Shown: piece after piece, positions 1-6,017 of the stretch
Layout of the letters: every line of letters begins with the position of its first letter
Position numbering within the stretch: position 1 is the first letter of the stretch
From: an uncultured Bacilli bacterium
GTDB taxonomy: Bacteria > Bacillota_I > Bacilli_A > RF39 > UBA660
Direction: 5' to 3'
Assembly: GCA_947853245.1 (NCBI GenBank)
Contig: CANTWP010000027.1
Location: forward strand, 1 to 8,327
Length of the DNA: 8,327 nt
Notes under the pieces: generated by a model
What the model was told of the DNA's origin: nothing
Database searches by the model: none
Seen by the model: the letters and a program-made list of their open reading frames with translations, nothing else
Program-made: the position numbers and the translations under genes

Positions 1-678
1 CCATTCTTATTAGGTCAAGGTGTATGGATTGATTCTGATAGATTAAAACCATCTGACAGATTAAGAAGAGTATTAAAACATGGAACTTTATCAATTGGTT
101 TTATTGGTTTAGCAGAATGTTTAAAAGCCTTAACTGGTAAACATCATGGTGAAGATGAAAAATCAGCTAAACTAGGTTTAGAAATTATTACTCATATGCG
201 TAAAAAGTGTGATGAATATGCTCTAAAATATAATTTAAACTTCACATTACTTGCTACTCCTGCTGAAGGATTATCAGGAAGATTTGTAAATATTGATAAA
301 GCTATATATGGAAAAATAAAAGGTGTAACAGATAGAGCTTATTATACTAACTCATTCCATATTCCAGTTTATTATCATATATCTATTGCTAATAAGATAA
401 AAACAGAAGCGCCTTATCATGAACTTACTAATGCTGGACATATTTCTTATATTGAATTAGATGGCGATCCAAGTAAGAATGTTGAAGCTTTTGAAAAAAT
501 TGTTCGTATGATGAAAGAAAATAATATGGGATATGCTGCTATTAACCATCCAGTTGATAGAGATCCTGTATGTGGATATGTAGGGGTTATTGGAGATGTT
601 TGTCCAGGATGTGGTAGACGTGCTGGAGAATCAGTTAGTGTTGAAAAATTACACAGTTTAAGCTGTGATTGTAAATAG
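1..678 (+). CDS. nrdD: Anaerobic (class III) ribonucleoside-triphosphate reductase, C-terminal part lacking the glycyl-radical domain
   Basis: This is the last 225 codons of a large catalytic subunit that reduces ribonucleoside triphosphates to deoxyribonucleotides without oxygen. The frame is open from base 1, so the start and the catalytic cysteines lie upstream. Visible family features are the ATPAEGLS stretch (codons around 253-273) and the zinc region near the end: a cysteine at 571-573 in DPVCGY and the pair CPGC at 601-612. Normally the chain continues into the glycyl-radical segment RITGYL, but here it stops at TAG 676-678 after a tail ending SCDCK. That segment is encoded by the next gene, in a different frame with its own ribosome-binding site. 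The two terminal cysteines (664, 670) could supply further metal ligands, which is inference. The family call is very secure; whether the split is natural or a frameshift is treated in the findings. Confidence 0.95.
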   Translation, partial: PFLLGQGVWIDSDRLKPSDRLRRVLKHGTLSIGFIGLAECLKALTGKHHGEDEKSAKLGLEIITHMRKKCDEYALKYNLNFTLLATPAEGLSGRFVNIDKAIYGKIKGVTDRAYYTNSFHIPVYYHISIANKIKTEAPYHELTNAGHISYIELDGDPSKNVEAFEKIVRMMKENNMGYAAINHPVDRDPVCGYVGVIGDVCPGCGRRAGESVSVEKLHSLSCDCK

Positions 679-680
679 TA

Positions 681-686
681 AAGGAG
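681..686 (+). promoter_or_regulatory. Ribosome-binding site for the glycyl-radical protein
   Basis: AAGGAG sits 8 bases before the ATG at 695 and just after the nrdD stop. It decides the start of the small gene and is the main evidence that this gene is translated on its own rather than as part of a frameshifted nrdD. Confidence 0.8.
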
Positions 687-694
687 AAATAAAA

Positions 695-856
695 ATGAAA
701 GAAGAAAAAAATGTTAAAGAAACATCTAAAAAAATGGTTGGTGAAGGTGTAGGTTTTGAAAGAATCAGAAGAATCACTGGATATTTAGTAGGAACTGTAG
801 ACAGATTCAATAATGCCAAACGTGCAGAAGTTGAAGATCGTGTAAAACATTCATAA
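695..856 (+). CDS. Free-standing glycyl-radical domain of anaerobic ribonucleotide reductase (53 aa)
   Basis: This small protein matches only the extreme C-terminus of NrdD. It has a charged 20-residue leader, then FERIRRITGYL and a segment ending in RFNNAKRAEVEDRVKH. In the family the glycine of RITGY (Gly29 here) holds the stable radical that NrdG creates and that is passed to the active-site cysteine. A GTG at 665 would add ten residues, but the ATG at 695 is preferred because AAGGAG at 681-686 stands 8 bases before it. It lies 16 bases after the stop of the large fragment, in the +1 frame relative to it, and 1 base before nrdG. I infer that it binds the large NrdD chain to rebuild the reductase, much as the small protein YfiD/GrcA replaces the radical domain of pyruvate formate-lyase. 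The alternative is a frameshifted nrdD, but the well-placed ribosome-binding site argues against that. Confidence 0.88.
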   Translation: MKEEKNVKETSKKMVGEGVGFERIRRITGYLVGTVDRFNNAKRAEVEDRVKHS

Positions 857-857
857 T

Positions 858-1418
858 ATGAAAATACGTTTAGCAACACCTGATATTCAAGCTGATAGTG
901 TTGTAGATGGTGAGGGAATCAGAGCTGTTATTTGGACGCAGGGTTGCCCTCATCATTGCCAAGGATGTCATAATCCAGAAACACATGACTTTAATGCTGG
1001 TTATCTAGTTGATGTGGATACTATTAAGGAACAGATAAAAAATTTAACTTTTCATACTGGCATAACTCTATCTGGTGGAGATCCATTAATGCAAGTGGAA
1101 GCTTGTTTAGATATTGCAAGATTTACTAAAGATTTAGGATTAGATATTTGGTGTTATACGGGATTTACTTTTGAAGAACTTATAATAGCGTCAAAAACAA
1201 AGCCGATTATTAAAGATTTTTTAAATACAATTGATGTTTTGGTTGATGGAAAATTTAAATTAGAAGAAAAAACATATGATTCAGTTTTTAGAGGTTCTAA
1301 AAATCAAAGAATTATTGATACTAAAAAAAGTTTAGCTAAAGATAAATTAGTAGAACTAAGTAAGTATAAGAAATCGGAATCATTAGAAATTCATAGAGAA
1401 CAGCATTTATATATATAA
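858..1418 (+). CDS. nrdG: Anaerobic ribonucleotide reductase activating protein (radical SAM)
   Basis: NrdG is a cytoplasmic iron-sulfur enzyme that cleaves S-adenosylmethionine to place the glycyl radical on NrdD. The 186-residue length is usual for the family. The radical-SAM cluster motif is CPHHCQGC (Cys30, Cys34, Cys37), preceded by GEGIRAVIWTQG, and the SAM-contacting SGGDP is at residues 72-76. Later landmarks are DVLVDGKF and RGSKNQRIID. The ATG follows the stop of the glycyl-radical gene by one base (TAATATG), and I see no Shine-Dalgarno sequence in front of it, so translation is probably coupled to that of its substrate protein. The last codons form the 5' arm and loop of a terminator hairpin. 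Confidence 0.95.
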   Translation: MKIRLATPDIQADSVVDGEGIRAVIWTQGCPHHCQGCHNPETHDFNAGYLVDVDTIKEQIKNLTFHTGITLSGGDPLMQVEACLDIARFTKDLGLDIWCYTGFTFEELIIASKTKPIIKDFLNTIDVLVDGKFKLEEKTYDSVFRGSKNQRIIDTKKSLAKDKLVELSKYKKSESLEIHREQHLYI

Positions 1419-1429
1419 TGTTGTTTTTT
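1399..1429 (+). terminator. Intrinsic terminator overlapping the 3' end of nrdG
   Basis: AACAGCATT (1399-1407) pairs with AATGTTGTT (1417-1425) over 9 positions with one G-U pair, across a TATATATAT loop, and is followed by a T run to 1429. It overlaps the nrdG stop codon and would end the nrd operon. The stem is AT-rich, so efficiency is uncertain. Confidence 0.6.
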
Positions 1430-1430
1430 C

Positions 1431-1462
1431 TTGCTTTTAAATTTTTTGTGTGATATTATAAT
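1431..1462 (+). promoter_or_regulatory. Probable promoter of the 111-residue protein gene
   Basis: A perfect -10 hexamer TATAAT lies at 1457-1462, 22 bases before the start codon. The -35 is poor: TTGCTT at 1431-1436 gives a 20-base spacer and TTTTAA at 1435-1440 gives 16. The position right after the nrdG terminator supports independent transcription. Confidence 0.5.
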
Positions 1463-1484
1463 CAACACAAGGGGGAGCATTGGT

Positions 1485-1820
1485 ATGGAATTTAAATTAA
1501 GTTTGATTGAGAAACGTAATATCGTTGCAGATTATGGTTCTAGTCTTAATGGTTTAAATAAAGCTCAGAAGATTTTGAATAGTTTAGATATTGTTGAAAA
1601 TCAAGATGATTTTTATGATTTATTATGCTTAATAGCTTTAGAAGCAGAAACTATGAAAGATATGAAACGACAAGATTCTAATTTAGCAAGAAATTCTCTA
1701 TCAGAAGTAATAGCGGCAGCTATTTATGAAAAATATGGTGATTTAGAAGAATTAGCACCTATTCAAAGATGTAAAGCTAAAGTTTTTATTAATCAGTTTA
1801 TACCAGAAGAGGAACAATAA
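1485..1820 (+). CDS. Hypothetical protein, 111 aa
   Basis: I do not recognise this protein. It is small, soluble and probably all-helical, with no signal peptide or membrane segment. It opens MEFKLSLIEKRNIVADYG, has leucine-rich stretches around residues 20-60 and ends with an acidic EEEQ tail. Two cysteines (in LLCLIA and QRCKAK) do not form a metal motif. The start at 1485 is chosen because GGGGGAG at 1471-1477 lies 7 bases upstream; the open frame back to 1431 runs through the promoter. It is a single-gene unit between the nrdG terminator and a hairpin shared with the convergent CBS gene, so its neighbours say little about function. Confidence 0.75.
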   Translation: MEFKLSLIEKRNIVADYGSSLNGLNKAQKILNSLDIVENQDDFYDLLCLIALEAETMKDMKRQDSNLARNSLSEVIAAAIYEKYGDLEELAPIQRCKAKVFINQFIPEEEQ

Positions 1821-1873
1821 AAAAATACCTAATTATTTAGTGATATTAAATCATTAATAATTAAGTTTTTTTA
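1819..1873. terminator. Bidirectional terminator between convergent genes
   Basis: CCTAATTATT (1828-1837) pairs with AATAATTAAG (1856-1865) with one mismatch. The stem continues inward as AGTGAT with ATCATT after a single bulged T. It is flanked by an A run at 1819-1825 and a T run at 1866-1872, so it can terminate transcripts in either direction. It serves the 111-residue gene on the plus strand and the CBS gene on the minus strand. Confidence 0.75.
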
Positions 1874-1882
1874 TTCAACCAT

Positions 1883-2335
1883 TTATAAATAGAATTCATC
1901 AATTTCAGTAGGATAGTAATCACTATTTCTTTTAATTGACCAGATTTCTTTCATAGTATTTAGTATTTCAAATTCATTATTATTGAGAATATCTGAAAAT
2001 GCAACAATACCAACAACTTTATTTTTATCAGTAACAAGTACTCGCTTAATTTTATTTTTACGCATAGTATTGAGTATTTTACTTATGTTGTCATTAATAT
2101 CAACGTCAATAACTTTTTTAGTCATATAATCTTTTATAGGAGTAGTTATATCACATTTATTAGCAAGTCCATTACATACGATATCTCTATCAGTAATTAC
2201 TCCCATGATTTTATTATTACTGGATATTGGTATAAATCCAATATCTTTTTCTTTCATAATCTTAGCTACTTCACAAATATTAGTATTTTCATCTACTATA
2301 ATTAAATTTCTACTCATTATATCTATTGCTTTCAT
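1883..2335 (-). CDS. Protein with two CBS domains (YhcV-like)
   Basis: The 150-residue protein is a stand-alone CBS pair (Bateman module), a fold that usually binds adenine nucleotides or related ligands and acts as an energy or ligand sensor. The first CBS domain runs from about residue 5 (DIMSRN) to 58 with the signature GVITDRDIV. The second runs from about 70 (YMTKKVIDV) to 120 with IKRVLVTDKNKVVGIVAFSDIL. A tail of about 28 residues rich in Tyr, Asp and Glu follows, ending DEFYL. There is no fused enzyme or transporter domain, so the regulated partner is unknown. The start is supported by AGGTGAT just upstream on the minus strand. It is divergent from the YunB-like gene. Confidence 0.88.
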   Translation of the reverse strand: MKAIDIMSRNLIIVDENTNICEVAKIMKEKDIGFIPISSNNKIMGVITDRDIVCNGLANKCDITTPIKDYMTKKVIDVDINDNISKILNTMRKNKIKRVLVTDKNKVVGIVAFSDILNNNEFEILNTMKEIWSIKRNSDYYPTEIDEFYL

Positions 2336-2403
2336 ATTATCACCTAACGTATTATTTACATAATTTATAAATTTTATTCACATAAAATTAATTAGGTGAT
2401 ATT
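2336..2403. promoter_or_regulatory. Divergent intergenic region with matching ribosome-binding sites on both strands
   Basis: These 68 bases must hold the promoters of the CBS gene (leftward) and the yunB-like gene (rightward). The two ends are inverted copies: the ribosome-binding site and start codon read TTAGGTGATAATATG leftward and TTAGGTGATATTATG rightward, 14 of 15 identical. The middle is almost pure A and T, with several -10-like hexamers (for example TAAAAT at 2383-2388 and TATAAA at 2366-2371). I could not assign a convincing -35/-10 pair for either direction. Confidence 0.5.
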
Positions 2404-3168
2404 ATGCGAAGAAGAATCTATTTACGAAAGAAATTAAAAATCCATATTAAGGGCTTTCATAATAAAATTTTTATAGTATTTATATTATTACTATTGGCTT
2501 TAATTATTACTTTTAATTATATTAATACTAAAGTATCACCTATAATTGGTGAATATGCTAATATGGAAGCAAGAAATATCTCTACTTATATAATTAATAA
2601 AGCTATATCTTTGAATATTTCGAACATAATAGATACAGACGAATTATTTTTAATTTCTAAAAATTCTAATAATGAAATAAATACGATCGATTTTAATCCA
2701 GTAATAGTTAATAAAGCTTTAACTGAAATAACGAAAGTAATTCATTCTTATTTACATGATTTAGAAGAAGGTAAAGTGGATAATTTAGATTTGCCTGAAA
2801 GTTCTTATTATAGTGATCTACAAAAAAGAAATAAAGGAATTATATTTGAGATACCTAGTGGAGTAGTATTTGAAAATGCACTATTATCTAACTTGGGACC
2901 TAGAATTCCTGTTAAACTGTCTTTTGTTGGTGATATTATCAGTAATATTAATACCAAAGTTACTAATTATGGTATAAATAATGCTTTAATAGAAATTAAT
3001 TTACATATAAAAGTAACAGAGAAAGTAATACTACCAATATCTATAAGAGAAGTAGATATAGAACTTTCTGTTCCTATTGCTCTTAAATTGATTCAGGGAA
3101 ATGTTCCTAATTATTATTTAAACGGTCTTACTGGTAATTCTTCTATTTTAACGGTACCAATAGAATAA
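2404..3168 (+). CDS. yunB: YunB-like membrane protein (sporulation protein YunB family)
   Basis: The 254-residue protein has a very basic N-terminus, one membrane helix at about residues 22-40 and an extracytoplasmic remainder. Length and layout match the YunB family, and so do the distinctive C-terminal parts: LGPRIPVKLSFVGDI, the phrase NYGINNALIEINL, and the run VPIALKLIQGNVPNYYLNG near the end. In Bacillus subtilis yunB belongs to the mother-cell sporulation programme and its loss reduces spore formation; the biochemical activity is unknown. No other sporulation gene is visible, so this does not prove a spore-former. The start is supported by AGGTGAT upstream. The next gene follows after 43 bases. 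Confidence 0.8.
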   Translation: MRRRIYLRKKLKIHIKGFHNKIFIVFILLLLALIITFNYINTKVSPIIGEYANMEARNISTYIINKAISLNISNIIDTDELFLISKNSNNEINTIDFNPVIVNKALTEITKVIHSYLHDLEEGKVDNLDLPESSYYSDLQKRNKGIIFEIPSGVVFENALLSNLGPRIPVKLSFVGDIISNINTKVTNYGINNALIEINLHIKVTEKVILPISIREVDIELSVPIALKLIQGNVPNYYLNGLTGNSSILTVPIE

Positions 3169-3180
3169 AAAAAATTATTG

Positions 3181-3203
3181 TGTTATACTAATAATAAGGA
3201 AGG
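3181..3203 (+). promoter_or_regulatory. Possible extended -10 promoter and strong ribosome-binding site before the glycoside hydrolase gene
   Basis: TGTTATACT at 3181-3189 fits the extended -10 pattern TG-n-TATAAT with one change. AAGGAAGG at 3196-3203 stands 8 bases before the ATG. No -35 is evident, so the gene may instead be read from the yunB promoter. Confidence 0.35.
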
Positions 3204-3211
3204 TTGTAGTA

Positions 3212-4903
3212 ATGAAAACAGTAGTGAAGTATATATTTGTTTTTCTTTTAGCACTTTTTGTATCATTATTAATTTTTAATACATTTAAAGATAAGAAAAT
3301 TAATATTGGTTCAAAAGATTATTTTATAGCGGGCACTGATAGTGAGGTATCTCTTTATAATGAAAATTTTGAAGAAGTAAAAAAGGTTTATCGTGGTATA
3401 AAGATTAAAAGTAATGGTAATAACTTAATTGATGAAAAGACTTCATTAAAATATCAAGCCATTGATTATGAAGATAATACTTATTATATATTAAAAGATA
3501 GTTTGGTTGATAAGAAAGAAAAGGTTGTTTTAGAGGATAATCGGTATATAAGAACACCAGTAACAGTCTATGAAAGTGAAGATAATTCTAAAATTATTTC
3601 ATATATTAAAAAGGGTGAAAAAGTAGATATAATTGGTTTTAATAGTATTTCTTCTAATGGTATAGTGGACAAGTATCATATTAAATATAAGGATATAGAA
3701 GGATATATATATGGAAAATATACAGTAAATTCAGAAGAATTAGCTCTTAAAAATTATGATGAAGATGGTAACTATAAAATACATACAAGTCGCACTAATA
3801 CATTAGGTGGTGGTAGTGCTGCAAATTTAGATTATTATCCATATGAGAAAGCTAAATTTACAGATAATGTTATGCCTGATGAAGTAAGAAGCTTATATCT
3901 TACAACTGGAGTAATATCTAATGTAGATAAATATATTGAATTTGCGAAAGAATCTAATATTAATGCTTTTGTTGTTGACATAAAGGACAATACCTCACCA
4001 GCTTATAAATCTCCAATTATGGAGAAATATTCTCCTACTAATTATAAAAGAGCAATGTATTCAGTAGAAGATTATAAAAAATATATTAAAAAATTAAAAG
4101 ATGCTGGTTTTTATGTAATAGGAAGAATTACTACTTTTAAAGATGATTATTACGCTGATGATCATCCAGAAAATACAATATTTGATACAACAACTAATAC
4201 ATCATTTATTCATAATGGTTCAAAGTGGCCTAGTGCGTTTAGTAGAGATGTTTGGGAATTTAATGTGGAGCTTGCTAAAGAAGGTATAACACTAATGGGC
4301 TTTAATGAGATCCAATTTGATTATGTTAGATTTCCAGATCGAGTTGGTTCTACTCGTGAAAAAACATTAAATTATCATAATGTTTATAATGAAGAAAAAG
4401 CACAAGCTATTCAAAATTTTTTGTTTTATGCTTGTGACGAGATTCATAGTGTAGGCGGTTACGTGTCTGCTGATGTGTTTGGCGAGTCAGCCCATAATTA
4501 TGTATCAGCATATGGTCAGTACTGGCCAGCTATATCTAATGTAGTAGATGTAATTAGTGGTATGCCATATCCGGAAGCTTTTAATAAATATGAATATGGA
4601 TTTAAGGTGCCAGTTTGGACTGTCCCTTATGATCTTTTAAAATTTTGGGCAACTAATTATGTTGTAAAACAACAGTCAACGATTCCAACCCCTGCTATTG
4701 CCAGAACTTGGATAGAGGTGTATGATATTACTTGGAAGAGTCCTGTTACTATTTATGATGCTGATAAAGTATCTCTGCAAATTAAAGGCTTATATGAATC
4801 TGGTTTAACTGGAGGGTATATTACTTGGAATGCTGCTTCTAGTTTATCTAAATATACAGCAGTTTCTAGTGCTTTTAAACAGGACTATACGAAAGGTGAA
4901 TAA
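3212..4903 (+). CDS. Membrane-anchored putative glycoside hydrolase (DUF4015 family) with an N-terminal SH3-like domain
   Basis: The 563-residue protein starts with a membrane helix (about residues 4-25) that would act as an uncleaved signal anchor, placing the rest outside the cell. A region at about 115-171 (TPVTVYE through YIYGKYT) looks like a bacterial SH3 domain, often used to bind cell wall. The remainder resembles the DUF4015 putative glycoside hydrolase domain, a predicted TIM barrel. Visible landmarks are NAFVVDIKD, AGFYVIGRITTFKD, then GFNEIQFDYVRFP at 363-375, with Glu366 and Asp370 as candidate active-site acids, and YVSADVFGESA. The family signature usually reads GFDEIQFDYVRFP, so Asp to Asn at position 364 is a small departure. 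The substrate is unknown; a cell-wall or surface polysaccharide is inferred from the SH3-like domain and location. It lies between yunB- and yutD-like genes. Confidence 0.87.
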   Translation: MKTVVKYIFVFLLALFVSLLIFNTFKDKKINIGSKDYFIAGTDSEVSLYNENFEEVKKVYRGIKIKSNGNNLIDEKTSLKYQAIDYEDNTYYILKDSLVDKKEKVVLEDNRYIRTPVTVYESEDNSKIISYIKKGEKVDIIGFNSISSNGIVDKYHIKYKDIEGYIYGKYTVNSEELALKNYDEDGNYKIHTSRTNTLGGGSAANLDYYPYEKAKFTDNVMPDEVRSLYLTTGVISNVDKYIEFAKESNINAFVVDIKDNTSPAYKSPIMEKYSPTNYKRAMYSVEDYKKYIKKLKDAGFYVIGRITTFKDDYYADDHPENTIFDTTTNTSFIHNGSKWPSAFSRDVWEFNVELAKEGITLMGFNEIQFDYVRFPDRVGSTREKTLNYHNVYNEEKAQAIQNFLFYACDEIHSVGGYVSADVFGESAHNYVSAYGQYWPAISNVVDVISGMPYPEAFNKYEYGFKVPVWTVPYDLLKFWATNYVVKQQSTIPTPAIARTWIEVYDITWKSPVTIYDADKVSLQIKGLYESGLTGGYITWNAASSLSKYTAVSSAFKQDYTKGE

Positions 4904-4906
4904 CAT

Positions 4907-5200
4907 ATGAAAGATAAAAAATATATATTTAACGATATAGAATATAAATTAATAAGTGATAATAAAGAAGCATTTATTAAAGATAAAGTTGAAGAAAAGG
5001 TTACAGATTATTTTAATGAATATGATTATATAGTTGGTGATTGGTCATATGGTAGTTTGAGACTTAAAGGCTTTTGTAAAAAAGATAATAAACTTTTTAA
5101 TAAAATAAATGATTTTAATAGACTAGATGATTATATTCAAAATAATTGTGCTTATGGTTGTAAGTATTTTGTTCTTGAAAAAATAATAGATAACAATTAG
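4907..5200 (+). CDS. yutD: YutD-like protein (DUF1027)
   Basis: The 97-residue cytoplasmic protein matches the YutD family of Bacillota, whose function is not established. The diagnostic core is YDYIVGDWSYGSLRLKGF around residues 39-56, followed by a C-terminal cysteine-containing segment LDDYIQNNCAYGCKYFVLEK. The ATG follows the preceding stop by three bases, and its ribosome-binding site AAAGGTG (4892-4898) lies within the end of the glycoside hydrolase gene, so the two are translationally linked. In Bacillus subtilis yutD also lies a few genes from yunB, which suggests an old conserved neighbourhood. Confidence 0.85.
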   Translation: MKDKKYIFNDIEYKLISDNKEAFIKDKVEEKVTDYFNEYDYIVGDWSYGSLRLKGFCKKDNKLFNKINDFNRLDDYIQNNCAYGCKYFVLEKIIDNN

Positions 5201-5268
5201 ACTAAAAAATAATTGCATTTTTTAATGATGTATTATGTTAAAAATAATTGAAAGGAAGTCTATTTAAA

Positions 5269-5883
5269 ATGGAAAAGAAGAAGCTTGCAGAAATAGAACA
5301 AGTGGTTAAGACATTAGTAAATTATTTAAGAAATAAATATAATATAGGTATTTATTCCGAAGATAAGAATGCTAAAAGGATAGCAAGAGTATGTGAAGAA
5401 TGTAAAGATGAACTTGTTAAAAGATGGCTTAATAATGAATTTGGTTATGAAATGTTGAAAATAGATTTTATGGAGGATGAAAATGCGTTTCATTATTCTA
5501 ATTTAGTAGGGTTTGAGACAGAAGATATACCCAAATGGTATATTGTTGATCCAACTTATGGTCAGTTTTTTGAAAGAAAAAAGTTTAGAGATTATATGTT
5601 TAACCATCATCGGGAATTTAGTGAGAAAATTTTACAACAAGGTTATATAGAGTGTAATATCTCTAATATAAATGCTTTTATTAGTGGCTTTTTATATAGT
5701 AAGGCTTTTAAAGGCAAAATAGATTATGATGATGCATTTCTAAAAATAGAAAATCTTTTAAATTCAAATAATATTGTCAACAAAGAAGTACGTGATAATA
5801 TAGCTAAATTTGTAGAATTATTAAAAAACAAACAAGAATTAATGATTGATTTTGAAAAAGAAGAAGTAGTACAAAAAAATTAA
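5269..5883 (+). CDS. Hypothetical protein, 204 aa, possible transglutaminase/papain-like fold
   Basis: I cannot name a family. The start at 5269 is chosen over the in-frame TTG at 5248 because AAAGGAAG at 5251-5258 is 10 bases upstream of 5269 and lies inside the longer reading. The protein is soluble and charged, with helical N- and C-terminal parts. The middle contains, in order, CEEC (Cys42, Cys45), FHYSNLVGF (His75) and WYIVDPTYGQFF (Asp94). A Cys-His-Asp order with a tryptophan-led strand ending in VDPTYGQF is reminiscent of transglutaminase and papain-like cysteine hydrolases. However, the usual glycine/cysteine helix motif is not clear, so this is only a hint. It is the last gene before a strong terminator and may have its own promoter in 5201-5250, where TTGCAT (5213-5218) and TATTAT (5231-5236) are spaced too closely to be convincing. 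Confidence 0.75.
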   Translation: MEKKKLAEIEQVVKTLVNYLRNKYNIGIYSEDKNAKRIARVCEECKDELVKRWLNNEFGYEMLKIDFMEDENAFHYSNLVGFETEDIPKWYIVDPTYGQFFERKKFRDYMFNHHREFSEKILQQGYIECNISNINAFISGFLYSKAFKGKIDYDDAFLKIENLLNSNNIVNKEVRDNIAKFVELLKNKQELMIDFEKEEVVQKN

Positions 5884-5895
5884 AAAATATTTTAT

Positions 5896-5933
5896 AAAGT
5901 AAAGGTTATGTTAGTTAATAACCTTTACTTTTT
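5896..5933 (+). terminator. Strong intrinsic terminator before the heat-shock operon
   Basis: A perfect 14-base-pair stem, AAAGTAAAGGTTAT (5896-5909) with ATAACCTTTACTTT (5918-5931), encloses an 8-base loop and runs into T residues to 5933. It separates the 204-residue protein gene from hrcA. Confidence 0.85.
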
Positions 5934-5970
5934 ATTGTAAAACGAAAAACAAAATAGAAATTTAGTTTTT

Positions 5971-5997
5971 TTAGCACTCATATATTGACAATGCTAA
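5971..5997 (+). promoter_or_regulatory. CIRCE operator 1 (HrcA binding site)
   Basis: TTAGCACTC (5971-5979) is a perfect left half of the CIRCE inverted repeat. After exactly 9 bases comes CAATGCTAA (5989-5997), matching 7 of 9 positions of the right half GAGTGCTAA. The -35 box TTGACA lies across its spacer and right half, so bound HrcA would block RNA polymerase. Confidence 0.88.
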
Positions 5998-6013
5998 CAT
6001 ATAATAGTATAAT
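5985..6013 (+). promoter_or_regulatory. Housekeeping-type promoter of the hrcA-grpE-dnaK operon
   Basis: Consensus -35 TTGACA (5985-5990) and consensus -10 TATAAT (6008-6013) are separated by exactly 17 bases, the best promoter in the window. Transcription would begin near 6020. A-rich tracts upstream of -35 (about 5938-5970) could act as an UP element. Such a strong promoter under repressor control suits a heat-shock operon. Confidence 0.93.
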
Positions 6014-6017
6014 GAAT

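Noticed and set aside
665..694. GTG start that would lengthen the glycyl-radical protein by ten residues
   Set aside because: The added codons overlap the nrdD stop and contain the AAGGAG site that serves the ATG at 695.
658..879. 73-codon reading frame on the minus strand
   Set aside because: It lies wholly opposite the glycyl-radical gene and the start of nrdG, resembles no family and has no ribosome-binding site; it is the shadow of real genes.
5204..5223. Short hairpin AAAAAAT...ATTTTTT after the yutD-like gene
   Set aside because: The stem is only A-T pairs with no GC core, so it is too weak to call a terminator.
5248..5268. TTG start for the 204-residue protein
   Set aside because: The sequence after it contains the ribosome-binding site AAAGGAAG, which is well placed for the ATG at 5269.
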